A stretch of DNA of 64,000 nucleotides from Brachynemurus nebulosus (GCA_035578155.1 JAPWDM010000008.1:25940598-26004597), one strand, 5' to 3'; positions 32,386-46,286 are shown, numbered from the stretch's first letter. Notes: a model not told the origin generated them from the sequence alone. Made by a program: numbers and translations.

Positions 32386-33010
32386 AACAACTACATCATT
32401 ACTTAAAAATGCTTGGAAAATTAAATGAAAGAAAAAATGATTTTAATATAAAGAAAAAGAAAAATTTTTACAAAATACTTCATATTGTTATTTTATACAA
32501 ATATTTTACTTACAAAAAAAAAAAAATTAAAATGAACTGTGATTTACAGTTAAAGGTATTTGAAGTGATCTTAAAATGAAACTGAAGTAACGTTTTTTAA
32601 CTATTCAGTATTTGTAAATACAACGAAACAAGATCACGCTAAAGATGAAATAACGAAGAAAATTGACTACTTGTAATAAACGTATTAATAAATAGTAATA
32701 ATAATATATAATAATAATTTTATATAAATATTTTATAAATATGGATCAGAGAAAGACGTAACCACGATGAAGGATTAAATTGTTATAGGATATTTAGCTT
32801 TAATTACAACAAAAAAAATGAGAGAAATTAATTACTGAGATTAAATTGTAAAATTCTATTATTGTATGTTCATTATTATGTAATACAAAAACATTTTTTA
32901 TTCATTCCAATTGTATTGTTACTGATTAAAATTTTAAAATATGAATATATTTTATTTTTACGTTAATATTGGGTTTTTTGTTGGAAATAAATTAAATATT
33001 TTTAAAATAC
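32386..33010 (+). promoter_or_regulatory. Alk: Alk 3' UTR with candidate polyadenylation signals
   Basis: AT-rich sequence follows the Alk stop. AATAAA hexamers occur at 32675-32680 and 32687-32692, with more AAATAAA-like sites near 32985. Which one is used cannot be told from AT-rich sequence alone. Confidence 0.35.
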
Positions 33011-36000
33011 TTTTAAAAGTAACAATTTTATAAAACATTTAAATTCTTCAAGTATAAAATTAAATGTTAATCGTCTATATTTGTAATTTTATATTATTCT
33101 TTCCCCCTACAATAACAACAGAATAACCGAAATTATGTCTTATTTTAAAAAAAATTAATTTTGATTTCGTTACCAAACTGAACGTGTATTCATAATCTTT
33201 GTCAAATCATGTTGAATGTGTTATTTTTATGTCTAGAAAAAATTTTAAATCAAGGGAAAATCAACCAAATTAGATGTTAAAAAATAACATAGCCAAGGGA
33301 ATGTTTTTTCTGTTAAGACGAGGCGTGAGGTCGAGAATTTAATGTCATTCATCAAATTTAATTGTTTTAAGGAAATAAAACGATAAAAATCTTTGAATTG
33401 ACTGATAAATAAATTTACTAGAGACATAAATGATACTACTACTGGTCAAAAACAAAAAAAAATATAGGTTAAGATGTCAGCGAATTCATAACTTTACCTA
33501 CCCATATTTTTTAGTGAAATCTATTGTTCACACTTCTCCAAGTAATATCTATCAAATTTTGGGTAACTGTTCCAATTATTGCTACATATTTATGTTAAAA
33601 CACCATATTCTTATCGTTTGTACTAGGCATTCGTTGATAATGTTACAAGCTGTTAAAGGATCCTAACTTTACCTGACCCATAGCAACCATTACGTAAACA
33701 AATTATTCGGTAATGAGCGAATAAATAAATATGAAACTAATTTCTAAATTCTTATAAGATTATGTCATTTTTCATATGACAAAATTACCTACCTGAGGTT
33801 TATAGTTTCTGAAATATCAACTAAAATTTGTATACTTAGCTACTTATTTGTATACTAGCTATAGTGAGTAATTCAAAGAAATGGAGGCTGATTAGAAAAA
33901 TTGTGTCACTAGTGTCACTAAAAAAATGCCACAGACACTATAAGTCATGAAATTTTAATTGTTTTAACACAAAGTATGGTATGATAAAGTTATGTTCAGT
34001 AGGTAAAATTAGGCATACTGACGGTAATTGTCAAGATTATCTATCAGATTTTTAATATAAATATTTGTTTAATATTTATTTTAAGCACCTCTTTTGAATT
34101 TCTTACGAAAATGTAAAAATTTGAGAAAATATTAAAAGACAACTAGCAAGTTTAATCATAAAAAATTAAAAGCCTTCGAAATAGTAATTTAACACGCTTA
34201 AGAAAATTGTCCAAAATAGCTCTTTTTCCAAAAAATAACATGAATAACATTTAATAACATTAACAAAGATTATGAAAACTACTAAAACATGTTTTTTGCA
34301 ATTCTGAATTAAAATTGTACAATTAAAGAATTTAGTGTATCTAACAACGCTGTTTTTGACGCATGCTAAAAGTAAGCCAGTCGTTTGACGCTATTACAGG
34401 CAATCGTTAATATTTTAATTCGGAATTGCAAAAACTATTGTAAGCAACAGGTACATAACACATGTTTTTTCACACATCGTAATTATTCAACTTGGCAAAT
34501 CTCGTTAGGAAAGTATATTTTACGGTTTGTGAGAAAAATATCATCATTTTACTGCTTGTTACATAAATAACTATTTAAAGCAGTTTTAAAAAATTGTCAG
34601 TAAATTTATTTAATTCAAAAATTTTTAATTTTAAACAAGAAAAAACTAATGAATACCTAAACACTGATCAATAACAATGATCTGCAGAAAAATATTTTCT
34701 AGAATTATTTATACGAAGTTTGATTATTCTTAAAATTATATTTATAAATGAAGAAAATGAAAAATAATTGCAAATAAATCACTTCCAAAATATATTTTAA
34801 TTTTCATGTTAAAACGGACTGTCCATACAAACTCCAAATTTTCTCATATTTATGATCATTACAAAAATTCCTGATCTGATTTGAATTTTTTGATAATCTT
34901 GCTCAACAACTATGGCAACTCTTGAATATTATTTTTAAATACTGCTCATACTAAACGTTAAATGTTGTGTTAAATGTTAAATAATTTTATGAATTACCAT
35001 TAAATATATTTGATTTTAATGGTGAAGCGTGCATATACTTTATAACGATTCAAATTAGGTACTTAAAACACACTATTATTTGGAAATGACGTCACAATTT
35101 GTAAACAAACATGTCGATTTTCATTGGCGAAAATAAAATTATGTTTTACTGTCAATATTTCTATTAGGCTGAATATACAGTAATAATAATCAACTATAAT
35201 TGAAATAGATATTTGCTTTTAGTTTGACATATTATGAATATAATCAAATTATTAAGCTTATCACGATACAATATGAACGTTTGTTTGTCTACAAACTGTG
35301 ACATCATTATAACGAAGTATTTTTCGCGGCAATTTTTTCATTTAAAATTGAACAATTTGAAGAGCTATTTCTTTAAAATTGCAGTTAATTGTATTGAATA
35401 TATATATTTTGGAAACGGCTTGTTTGATATATTTAATTAGCATTTTTTGAAGTGTGTATCTGACTTTTATTTTTAAATGAATTTTTTCTAACAACTTATA
35501 TTTTGAAAAAAGCAGTTAAGCTATCAATTTAAATTGGCAATATAATAATCGAATGTGTACCAAAGTAATTTCGCTACTTGTGTATCAGCGGTATTTTTAA
35601 GTACCATGTTTTAAAAAATCGATTTACCATTACGATAATTGAAATAATGAACTAAAAGTATTTATGAGCAGGTAATCACATCTTGTCTTCTTACGTATTT
35701 TACGCATAACGTAACAGCCCCTATACCGGAACACTATTTTTAGGTGTGTAATTAAACTGGCTTATAAAAACTGACAAATAAATTAAACACCCATTTTTTT
35801 TCTTAATAAGCATGAAATAAAATTTTTTTAATCCAATGAATATGTTTTTAAAAAAATACAACCCAAAAATTTTTATTTATTAATGTTTTTCTTTTACAAA
35901 ATGTCGACATCTATATCCAAACCATAGATCCAAACAAAGAAATATTAATGACATTAGGAGTTGGGAACCGATATACAAACAGACGTGTAATATGAGTAAT

Positions 36001-36103
36001 ATGACACATAGAGTGACATCTAGACTCCAATGTAGGAAACATAGAATGGTTTAAGTATCAGACGTAAATAAAGGATCAAAATACTATATTCAACAAAAAT
36101 TGC

Positions 36104-36106
<3 letters not shown>
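33011..36106. other. Intergenic AT-rich block downstream of Alk
   Basis: No gene seen. It contains the second copy of a dispersed repeat (34955-35360). The short frames at 33430, 34385 and 35234 have no recognisable domains. Confidence 0.5.
34955..35360. repeat. Dispersed repeat, copy 2
   Basis: Partner of 14735-15180, same orientation; shared blocks include GTGTTAAATGTTAAATA and CAATTTTTTCATTTAAAATT. Copies are diverged, which suggests an old family. Confidence 0.7.

Positions 36107-36197
<91 letters not shown>
36107..36197. repeat. (AT)n microsatellite
   Basis: About 90 bp of pure AT repeat. A minus-strand Tyr-Ile frame through it is an artefact. Confidence 0.95.
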
Positions 36198-36198
<1 letters not shown>

Positions 36199-36890
36199 CT
36201 TTAATTAAGTAAGGAAACATTAAGATAAATTTAAATTGAAAAATAATCATTCTATTAATAATTCTACTAATCATTCTATTTGTTATCAGAGATTTAGAGA
36301 TTTCTTTCAGAAATAACTTCATTACTATATAAATGTCAAAACTGTTCGGACATATAATCGCGTTCCGGTATACGGACTTTTACCCTATTTCAAATAAATA
36401 AATGAATATAAAATAATGGGTTAACGAAATTGTTGATATCTGTTATATTTATTTTGTAAAGTATATGTCAAATGAATCATTTAATCATGTTAATTTAAGT
36501 GAAGAAGACAATTAACCTAAATTGAAATTAAATACAAATCTGAGACAATTATTCAACTTTAAAAAAAAACCTGTACATGTTCCTGGCGGATCACGTCACC
36601 GTTTACTCAACAGTATTTTCTATAATAGGTAAATGCTTTAAAAATTTACTCAAGTCTCCTTTTTTTAGCATAATATAGCAAATATAAAATTTACTAACAT
36701 TAAGGTGTTTTATTTTAAAATACCAAGATAAATTTTCAGAATAAATATTGCAAAAAGTTTCTAAAAACTAAAAAGCTATTAAATATTACTGTTTGATATA
36801 AAAGAAATTCAAGTACAATTCTTTAAAGTTTTCCCAATTCACTCCGGTAAGGTATCAATATTTTAACATATTGTTGACCAGCAATTTGTG

Positions 36891-38292
36891 GGTTGTTCCT
36901 AAAGTGTGGGTCGCAACTCACTAGTGGGACGTGAAGTACCTAGTCTGAGATGGGTAGTCAAAAAATTTTAATATTTAGTTATTGAAGATTACAATTTACT
37001 AGTGTCCTAAAATGTAGATGTAATTTATATGAATACACCTCACAATAAAAATTGTGAGACTTTGCACCCTTTGCACTTAAAAATTTCAAAAGATCCCTGA
37101 AATATGAAAAAATGTTTATTTAATATAAATTGTTAAATGAGAAAGTCAAAGGTCATGGACGTCAATGTTTTTGATATATAATTATATAATTATATATCTA
37201 CATGATTTACTGTTACAAACTATTACTTACAAGGAAAGGTATCCAACTGTATCTTTCAAAAATTTTTGAAACTTTAGTGGATTGTAGATCTTATTAAAAC
37301 TAATCCAAAGCCATATTTCGTTCGTGCCCATAAGCAGTTTAAGGGAATGAAACTTACCCCCGAAAATTAGAGATTTTTTCAATTTTCTTAAATATCTTGG
37401 AAATGGTAAGAGCTTTGGTAGGGAAACTATATGTATTTGTAAATGGCACTTTAAGATCTTTATTATGATACCAAAATTAAAGTTATAATTGGGGTATAGA
37501 CTGCAAACTTTAAACAAATAATTAAATAATATTTGTATAGATATCAGTAAAGCATGACGGGGGGGAGGGGTGCAGTGTATTTATTCTTTCTAAATTATGT
37601 ATCTTAAAGTATATTGTAAGTTCGTAACAATTCGTTACTAAAATACGAGATTCTTTGACCATATTTTTGCTCTTTATTAAATCAAAAAGTTAAAATTTTT
37701 CCCAAGTTAATATTAACAAAGAGTGTATTTATGCAACAAGAATTAAACTGGTGTGATGCAAAATATATTAATTAAAAATTCTTTTATTTACACATAACAG
37801 TCTCTCCTTTTACCAAAAAGTGCCTGATAAAATTAGGAGTTGGAGGTGGGGGATGAAACCCCAATGATTTTATAATTTTAATTTTGATATCATAATAAAG
37901 ATCTTAAAGTGCCATTTACAAATATATATAGTTTCCCTACCAAAGCTCGTACCGTTTTTAAGATATTTAAGAAAATTGAAAAAAACTCTAATTTTCAGGA
38001 GTGAGTTTCACCCCCTTAAACCGCTTATGTGCATGAACGAAATATGGCTTTGGATTAGTTTTAATAAAACGTACAATTCACCAAAGTTTCAAAAATTTTT
38101 GAGAGATACAGTTGGATACCTTTCCTTGTTAGACACTAACACATTCAAACATATTCGCTTTAAAACACGGAGGGGTGTCATTAATCATTATACACCTCTT
38201 GTGTGTGACGTAACTGTTAAATGGTAGTGTGCGTTATGGAAGAGTGGGAAGAGTGCTATGTATTTCTGCGACCCCCACTTTGGGAATCACTG
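36891..38292. mobile_element. Large inverted-repeat element, possibly hAT-derived
   Basis: Two arms of about 265 bp (37231-37495 and 37857-38130) are inverted copies; both carry the same short frame around NEIWLWISFNK. Outside them, AAAGTGTGGGTCGC near 36900 and the complement of CAGTGATTCCCAAAGTGGGG ending at 38292 form weaker outer inverted ends of hAT style. Target duplications do not match, so the borders are tentative. Confidence 0.6.
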
Positions 38293-38457
38293 CCATATAG
38301 CATTACTATCCTTTGGTCATTGATAGAAAAGAGATAAAGTATTAAGAATTTTTATATAATATAAAGAATAAAAAGCTCTGGAATACCCAAACAAGACTAC
38401 CTTCTAATTTAAAAGCAGGATTCGCTACACGAATTAACTCCCAACCAATCAATAATA

Positions 38458-39954
38458 CAATAGCCGTCCAAGATAGTCACACAAATGTTCCTCTAGTGAC
38501 TATCTTGGAAGTCATTGACGTCCGTCAGGTGGGGTAAACGCTTACACCAGGAATCCAATGGTACGTAGTGGTCGGTGCAAATTTAAGGGGAAGTACGTAA
38601 AATTGGAAGATCAGGGACGTCGGCTAACTTTTATGCGGGGGGTTGGTAAATATTATTTATCTGAATTTATTTAAAACAAAACTATTCTAAGAAACAATTT
38701 ACACCTAAAATTCAGTTCTATAGAAAAACGGAATTGAATGTTATATTAATGAATATAAGTGCGACTTTTAGAAAACTAGCAAAGATGTCGAAAAACCAAC
38801 TTCACTATCGAATTCATCAGCGTAAAAGACGCCAAACAGCCGAAGCTGACAAAAATTCTAGAATAGTCTACTCGTCAACTAGCAGAGATATCCAAAAACG
38901 GACTTCACTTTTGATTTGGTTACTAAAAATTAGATTAAGCGGCGCAATTTGACAAAAATTCTAAAATGTTCTATTCGTCAACTAACAAAGATATCGAAAC
39001 ACCGGTTGTACCATTTAATTGGTCATAAAAAAGAGGAAATATCACATTTTGATAAATGTTTTAGAATATTCTATTTTAGCTGACGAACAGATCATTCTAT
39101 AATGTTGGCTAAAATGGAACATTTTGTTTATATTAGTTTAATTTTGGTTGGACAGTCAAATGGTGCAATCAATTTTTCAATATCTTTGCTACTTGACAAT
39201 TAGAATATTCTAGAACATTTACCAAAATGTGCTATTTGGTCTCTTTTTAGGTGACCAATTCAATAGCGACGTCTGTGTTTGGATATCTTTGCTAGTTTAC
39301 GAATAGAATATTCCAGAACATTTATAAAGATAGGCTGTTTGGCCTCTTTTTCAATGACCAATTAAATGCTGTAATTGATTTTTTGATATCTTTGCTAGTT
39401 AACAAATAGAACATTCTAGAATTTTTATCAAACTGTGCTGCTTAATCTCATTTTTAGTGACCAAATCAATAGTGAAGTTTGTTTTTTGATATCTCTGCTA
39501 GTTGACGATTAGAATATTCTAGAATTTTACGTTACTCATTTTGCATTTGCATTTTGCATATTACGTATGCAGAATATATGCATATATGTATGCAATAAAA
39601 TTAAAATTAGTCTACGAGACCCTTGTAGTGTGTAGACGTAGTGTGTGCTAGAGCCCACAATAAAAAATTGGTATCATGTTTGTACGGACCAATGTCTTCA
39701 CCGTCTTCACTCTAGAAGTCTAGACTAATATATGTACATACGTATCACACACGACACACATTACACGGTAGCTACCTCACAAGGTACCACACGGCAGGTA
39801 CACGGGGTATGTAATGTGCTGAGTAAGCAAATATTACATGTGACGCATATGTGCGTATAGACAAGAGCAAACATAGTATGTGGATGACGTATGTGTATAT
39901 CTATTTCACTCGAAATGTGACTATCTCGGAAGTGACTATCTTGGACGGCTACTG
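38458..39954. mobile_element. TA-flanked Tc1-like foldback element, 1497 bp
   Basis: The terminal inverted repeats are CAATAGCCGTCCAAGATAGT at left and the complement of CAGTAGCCGTCCAAGATAGT at right (one mismatch), flanked by TA at 38456-38457 and 39955-39956. The CAGT...ACTG ends and TA site fit Tc1/mariner-superfamily transposition. Inside, four diverged units of about 103 bp (start motif ATATCTTTGCTA near 39180, 39283, 39386 and 39489) form the right arm. Inverted units form the left arm (about 38770-39070), so the whole element can fold back. There is no transposase. A second copy lies at 1-593. Confidence 0.85.
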
Positions 39955-39956
39955 TA

Positions 39957-41440
39957 TGTTAAGATGATAACTTTTATATTTCCTTTCTTGTGTTACATTG
40001 ATTTCATGTAAGTACCTTCCTTAGTATTCCATTTCAACATAGTTACCCTAAAAACAAAACTTTGCTTAGTTTTATACTAACAAGTCACAAGTAGATCTGA
40101 TTAGTCAATTAAAGAATATTAAACTGATAAGTACATTTCCGTCCTGGACATGTTAAAATACATATTATGATATTATTCGTCTTTTTAAGATGGATGAAAA
40201 ATACTTTAGAAATAATACAAACTATAATTTCAAATAAACAGACAACTAAAAATATAATATTGCAGTTCAAACGCTATTTTTCTTTTAAATATTTTAACAC
40301 TAAAACAGTTTTACACAAAAGTTCCAAACTATATATTATTACAGTCAAAACTATGTAAATGCAACTTCAATAAATGCACACGTCGAATAAATACACTCAA
40401 GTTTCATTAATTGCCACCCGGTTTACCAATTGCCATTAAAAACAATACGTGTGCATGTGCGTTCCATTAATTGAGTGGAGATTCATCACCAAGGAACGCG
40501 ATCGTTGAATACAAATTCCACTTCCACTCAAATTTATGTTAACCCAACCAAACTGAATTTGCGAGGTCTTCCAACTGTGCCATCCACCTCTGGATTTTTG
40601 TGTCGCTTCTGTGACATAATTTGTGATTACATATGCAGGTAATTTTAATTTCTAACTTTCTATATAACCTTTCGTGCATGCAAAAAGTGAAAGTAAGGAT
40701 GAAGGATGATAATGAATTTAAAAGCGTTTCCGATCCCGAGCTGTTGCATTTATATAACTTTGACTGTAGATATCTACGTTTGAAATACAAAGAAGAAAAA
40801 TGAAAATATAAGTACAAATAACGGAATATTTGTTTGAATAATGTTCCTGTACGCAATTCAGTTAAAATATTTACAACGACTAGGGTACAAATTAGATTTA
40901 AGTCACTTCGATTGACTTTTTTATTTAACAAGTCAAAATTACCTTTAATCAAAAATTTTATCTTTAATTTTTAAAAATAAAATAATACAAATAAAGCAAA
41001 TTCAAATTATAACAGATATTTTAAAAAAAGTTAAAAATGGCATCATTTGATAGAACAAAATCCCTTTTTCCAAAAAGCTGCATTAAAAGTTGATTTTTTA
41101 AAACAATACAATAACTTTTATCATTATAACCGGCGAGGTGTGTAAAAGACCTATCCCACAGCTATACAGGAAAGTCTTGTGCTTCCAATATCTCATGAAA
41201 GCGCCAGGGAAGAATACATTATAGGTATATTTCAAAAATTTATAAAAAAAGTTCCCAAATATGTATAATTTATGCATTGACGCATTCCAGAATTCCAATT
41301 AATTTAATTTCTCAACAGTGAATATGTTGGAATTACTAACAGTTCACAAATCAAATTAGAAAAAAAATGAAGCTCATTGAATTAATTCGTAAATAATATT
41401 TAAAGGAAAAATATTAATTATCATTTATTATTACACTTGA
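39957..41440. other. Intergenic block with one less AT-rich island
   Basis: No gene proven. The island at 40475-40638 is open in one + frame and ends at a GTAATT donor-like site; a 137-codon minus frame (40539-40952) overlaps it. Neither has a domain I recognise. Confidence 0.4.
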
Positions 41441-41800
41441 TTATTACACAAGAGATTTGTACTTTTTCGAATAAATTTGTATTTATATATAAGGAAAATT
41501 TGTTGCATAACAATAACAAGAACTGTCAACTGGCAAAAGCACAATAGCATAGCTGGAGTGTTTTTGGGTTGGCAGTTCTCCAAGTTAATTTGCTTTTAGG
41601 CAACAAATTTCAAATGTAGAAAACGCAAAATTCAGATAAAACTCCAGTGTAATATGGTAGGACAATTTAACGAATAGAATAATTCATATTATTATTTAAT
41701 ATTCCATTGCTACCGTTTTGAAATCAGTTAAATATGCCAGTAAAAACTTTTGTTTCATTTTTATTATGTTCACCTACAAATTTAATAGGAAAACCCATTA
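41440..41800. repeat. Hairpin MITE copy 1
   Basis: Core hairpin 41497-41610: TTTGTTGC...AAGAACTGTCAAC pairs with GTTGGCAGTTCT...GCAACAAA. The outer part (AATAAATTTGTATTTATA) and the downstream AAAACTTTTGTTTCATTTT also match copy 2 at 43440-43760. Confidence 0.75.
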
Positions 41801-43439
41801 TTTTCTTTTGTGTTTAAAATCTACAAGCTCAAACAAATAATTGAATACTGTTATCATCATTAACTTGCTGAATTTACTTGCAAATTTTAAACATGTAATT
41901 ACCTCAGAAATGGTACCTACCTTTTACACGGAAAAAATATTTGTATCCTTTTTGTAATAAATTTTAAAAGCAACATATTTTATTGTCGAAACCTTAGGAG
42001 CTTCATTTTTTTTACTATCTACTCTTGGATTATAAAGCTTTAACACGACAAAAAATCTAGCACAAAATTGAGTATGTTCAATAATACTCATGAAAAAATA
42101 AAAATTTCACAAAAAAAGAATACTGTGAATTACGTACTCAATGTAACTGAATGGAATATTTGTGTATGTATGTAGCACTACATAAAATATACTGGACGTC
42201 CAGATGTAAAATCAATTTGTAAATATTATAATGTATGTACGAATGTAACTATTTAATTTATATATAAATATATTTAATATTATAATTATTCCAGTATTTT
42301 ATTATATTCAGAAAACTTTTATTAAAATTTTTTAACTGCATTTTGCAATTTTGTTAAAATATTTTATTAAAGCTAGGATAAATACAATTAATATCAAAAT
42401 TTAAATAATGGCACGATTTTTTAAATTTTTTTTATCGCTAATAATTAATAAATTGTATAAATGTTATGAATGCATTGGACAATAAATATTTATTCGTAAC
42501 AATTTATTTTTGTTTCATAAATTTAAGAAACAATGGCCTAGAGCTAGACAATTCAAAAATGTTATCGCAAACTTAATCACTTCAAGAAAAAAGAAATAAA
42601 AACGAATTTTTAAAATGTAGTTTAGGTATACAAACCAAAAAGTATACCCTGCTTTAAAAATTACAACTTGCCAAAGTTAACTCAGTCGGTGACATACGCG
42701 AACATAAGAGACAGGAAACGTTTTAAAGAGAAATAAACGATTACCAGCCACCTACAGTATCGGTTCATTTAAGTAATACACTTTCAATAGATAGAAATGA
42801 AATTATATTTCTTCCTTCTTTTAAGTGAAAATTGTAAATATACAGGATAACTCTGACGTGCGAATAGAACAAATATACATATATTAGCGACCTAAAGATT
42901 CTCATTCGCGCCTCTAGTGGTAAAATAAAAAACCGTATAAAGTAAAAATATACGTTTAATTGACGTATAAAATCTAGTAACTCGCACAAGCTGACAAATG
43001 ACCCTCTTGGGAAGCGAACTCAAATACGGAATGTCCTATAATCCGTGATTATAAAATATTACATACCTATTCATTACATTTACCACTCTGTATACTAATG
43101 ATATGTGTATACTGTTATTTAAAAAAATTAAATAATATATTTTCTTCCTTCTTAAAAAGACTTCTTTCTTTCTCGCACCTGTATTACTAAACAAACTGAT
43201 CCTGTAAAGAAATGTACAATAAGTGGGGATTTACCACATTCCCTAAAACCTTCACTAGTCAAGATACATTTGAGTAGCTGTTATGATTTCACATAAAAGT
43301 ATATCTTGTATTAGTATGACTATGACTGAAAACTAAGGTAATTTTCAATCTATTATAGCTGGTTTATAGCTTGTTCACATAGGCTCGCAAGTTACCTCCC
43401 AAGCAGGCAAGTTTGGCAAAAAACTCAAAAATGATTTTA
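41801..43439. other. AT-rich intergenic stretch
   Basis: Nothing recognised apart from AT-rich sequence; the minus frame 42765-42989 has no domain signature. Confidence 0.5.
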
Positions 43440-43760
43440 CATTTTATTGCCACTTATATACGAGGTTTGTATTTTTTTTTTCAAATAAATTTGTATTTAT
43501 ATAAAATTTGTAGCCTAGCAATTTAACGAGAAGAACTGTCAACTCGCTAAAATACGACAGCATAGCTGGAATATTTTTGCGAGTTGATAGTTCTTCGAAT
43601 TAAATTGCTTCTTTTTTAGGCAACAAATGTGAGTTGTAAAAATTACAAATTTATTCAAAAAAAAAATAAAATAAAATAAAATTCATGATATTTTCAATAA
43701 AAACTTTTGTTTCATTTTGTCGTGTTTACCTACAATGAAATGGCCAATGAGAAGTTTCTT
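43440..43760. repeat. Hairpin MITE copy 2
   Basis: Same family and orientation as 41440-41800. The core hairpin pairs GAAGAACTGTCAACTCGC with GCGAGTTGATAGTTCTTC at 43529-43597. Longer arms, including AATAAATTTGTA, extend to about 43462 and 43660. Confidence 0.78.
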
Positions 43761-44397
43761 ATCATTTTTTCACTGTAAAAATCTGTTTTAACTTTTTTTT
43801 TCACAACAAAAGTGAAAAAACTACAATATTCTTATGGAACTTAATACACTCGAGTTAAATTGTCACCAAAAGCAAACCGACCAAAATAACGAAATATTAA
43901 AAAATGCTGAAAAATAGCAATAATTTACACAAAAAACTTTCTACTCTTTTTTGAACATACATAAAATATTTTAAATATTAGACAATATTAGCTTTATATT
44001 TTTACGCAATATTATTTATGATTTATGCTTATTATAAAAAAAAAATGCCAATTTATACCGAAGTTATACATATACAAAACAACATAAAAAATATTTATAA
44101 AAATTAAAATTTTAAATAAACAGAGCTTTAATGTTAATTTAAATCATCAATAATAAAAAAGCACTGATTAATATTTTCTTTAAAATTATATAAATAAAAA
44201 AATACAAAATTTTGTAAATAAGCTTGAAAAAATAACAGGTGAGTTGACAACATTTAAAAAAAAATAGAAATAGTTAAATCTACATATTTATTGAAAAAAA
44301 GTTAACTGAATTATAGGTAATATTCCTGAACATATGATTGAAGTTGTTATAATGAACTAGTATTTATTTGTTAAAATCGAACATGTAGGGTAGGACG

Positions 44398-44543
44398 GTC
44401 TAAAAAAAAATACACCCGCGCAGGTGGGGTAAAAAAGAGACATAAATTTTTATTAACTTCAAGTGTTAAATTTGAAATTAATAAGAATTTATGTCTCTTT
44501 TTTACCCCACCTGCTCGGGTGTCTTTTTTACCCTGCCCTACCC
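44398..44543. mobile_element. TA-flanked hairpin MITE, 146 bp
   Basis: Nearly perfect palindrome: CAGGTGGGGTAAAAAAGAGA in the left arm pairs with TCTCTTTTTTACCCCACCTG in the right; the ends are GGGTAGG and CCTACCC. TA flanks at 44396-44397 and 44544-44545. Arms are about 60 bp with a loop of about 25-30 bp. Confidence 0.88.
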
Positions 44544-44960
44544 TACGTGTAAAGTGATAAACGGCTATGGCGTTCTTGATCAGAAACTAAAATGGTTAAG
44601 TACAATAAAAGAATAAAAATCCAGTTGTTTTTCTTTTGAATATTAAATATGACCGCCATAAAAAAATATCGACCATATTCCTATATTGTGCGAAAATTGT
44701 GATCTCATGTGAGAAAAATTTAACCTGGGTTTAATGAACGATTACATCACCAAATGCAAATGCATAACATCACAGAAGCACACAAAAAAAATTAAATTTT
44801 TTTACTTACACTGAAACTTTTTTTTTTAATTTGTCAGCTGGCCTATTCTTTTTAAGAAATATTTATTAAATATTAACATTGTATAAATACCTACTGAATG
44901 TTTATATATGTATTATATTTATGAAACAAAAATTCATTATCGTCCCAACTAAATGACAAC

Positions 44961-45484
44961 TAGTGATGTGCCGATTCGATTATTTTACCAATCGATTAAT
45001 CGATTATGCTTAATAATAGTAATCGATTTAATCGATTATTAATCGATTATACCGACAATTAAACAATGTTAAAATCTAGAAATAATCTCATGTTATTCTC
45101 ACTTTTTAGACAATGAAATTGACAATATGATTTTATCAAGGTGCTTTGGAAACAGTCGGTTTCTTCTTAAATTAGTCAACAATCCAGAGCTTTTGAAAAT
45201 ATTTTCGGAGGGAACCAACCGAGGTGGCAGGAATGCATGAATATTTTAAACTGAAGTAAACGTTTAAAATAATTAAGTTGCTATTTAAAATAAGCAATCT
45301 GTTAATGAAAATACAAAATTGTAGGTATGTCTCTTTCACTAATGTAAGAAAGAATTTGGGAAATTCCCTTTCTGGACTGGAAGGTTATCAGCTAACCACG
45401 ATTGAAAACTGAAGAAATTTAAAAAAATAATGTCTATTGTGATTTTTCTTAAAAATCGATTATAATCGATTCCGCACATCACTA
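44961..45484. mobile_element. hAT element, non-autonomous, 524 bp
   Basis: Ends TAGTGATGTGCCGA and CCGCACATCACTA are inverted. The flanks are a perfect 8-bp duplication ATGACAAC (44953-44960, 45485-45492). Left and right subterminal zones carry repeated ATCGATTA motifs. No transposase. Confidence 0.9.
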
Positions 45485-45492
45485 ATGACAAC

Positions 45493-46286
45493 CATTTTAG
45501 CTGAGAGTTTTGAGATTATCTCGCGAATGACAACAATGTTATAATAAAAAATCATAACATGCTGTCACTGTTATTCACGATTATACGTATAAATAATGCT
45601 CATACCTAAACTCAAATCATTACTAACTCAAATTAAATCAGGCTCAATTACTCGATTTTGTAGCAAAAAATTACCCAACTAAAACATTTAAATTAATGAA
45701 CATTTACACGTTTCCCATTCAGATAATAGTAATATGTACAATATTTGTTTATCTAATAATAATTTGTACAATATAATAATAAAAGAAAAGATAATTTAGA
45801 AATAGAAATGTAACCTATCAGGTACCTAATTTATAATTATAATTGCTAAAATTTCTTAAGATATGAATTCATTTTTGAATGTATGTAATGTATATTACAA
45901 TAATAGAATATGTTATTGAAAATTATTAACATATTTTTGTCTATAAAAATGATTGTTTAAAAAAAAAAATCATTTTAAATAATGCAGTAAGAATCAGTAA
46001 ACTAAAACTAAGTCGTGATTGTTTATTTTATACAATTAAAAAAATTATATAAATTTATTTTTAATGTATGTTTTTGTCTAAGATATATGTAATAATATGT
46101 TTCTACGTTTTTATTTGGTTTACTATATTTATACATGTATTTATTTTTGTACACTTTTATTAAAGTTATTGCTAAATTAAAATAAAATAAATTATTTTAT
46201 TCCATGTTATTAATAGGTAGTGTTATTTCGATCCTTTAATTACCATAAAATTTATTGGTAAACTTTAAAACTTACAAATTTTTATC
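45493..46286. other. AT-rich intergenic stretch
   Basis: Nothing recognised; very AT-rich. Confidence 0.5.

Noticed and set aside
36104..36322. Tyr-Ile-rich frames over (TA)n arrays (also near 4961, 52735, 55989 and 59241).
   Set aside because: They are translations of microsatellites.
37227..38227. Two frames sharing NEIWLWISFNK on opposite strands.
   Set aside because: They are the same repeat read in the two arms of an inverted repeat; no protein family recognised.
40539..40952. 137-codon minus-strand frame.
   Set aside because: No domain recognised, no splice or start context, and it overlaps an opposing open frame; length alone is weak evidence.
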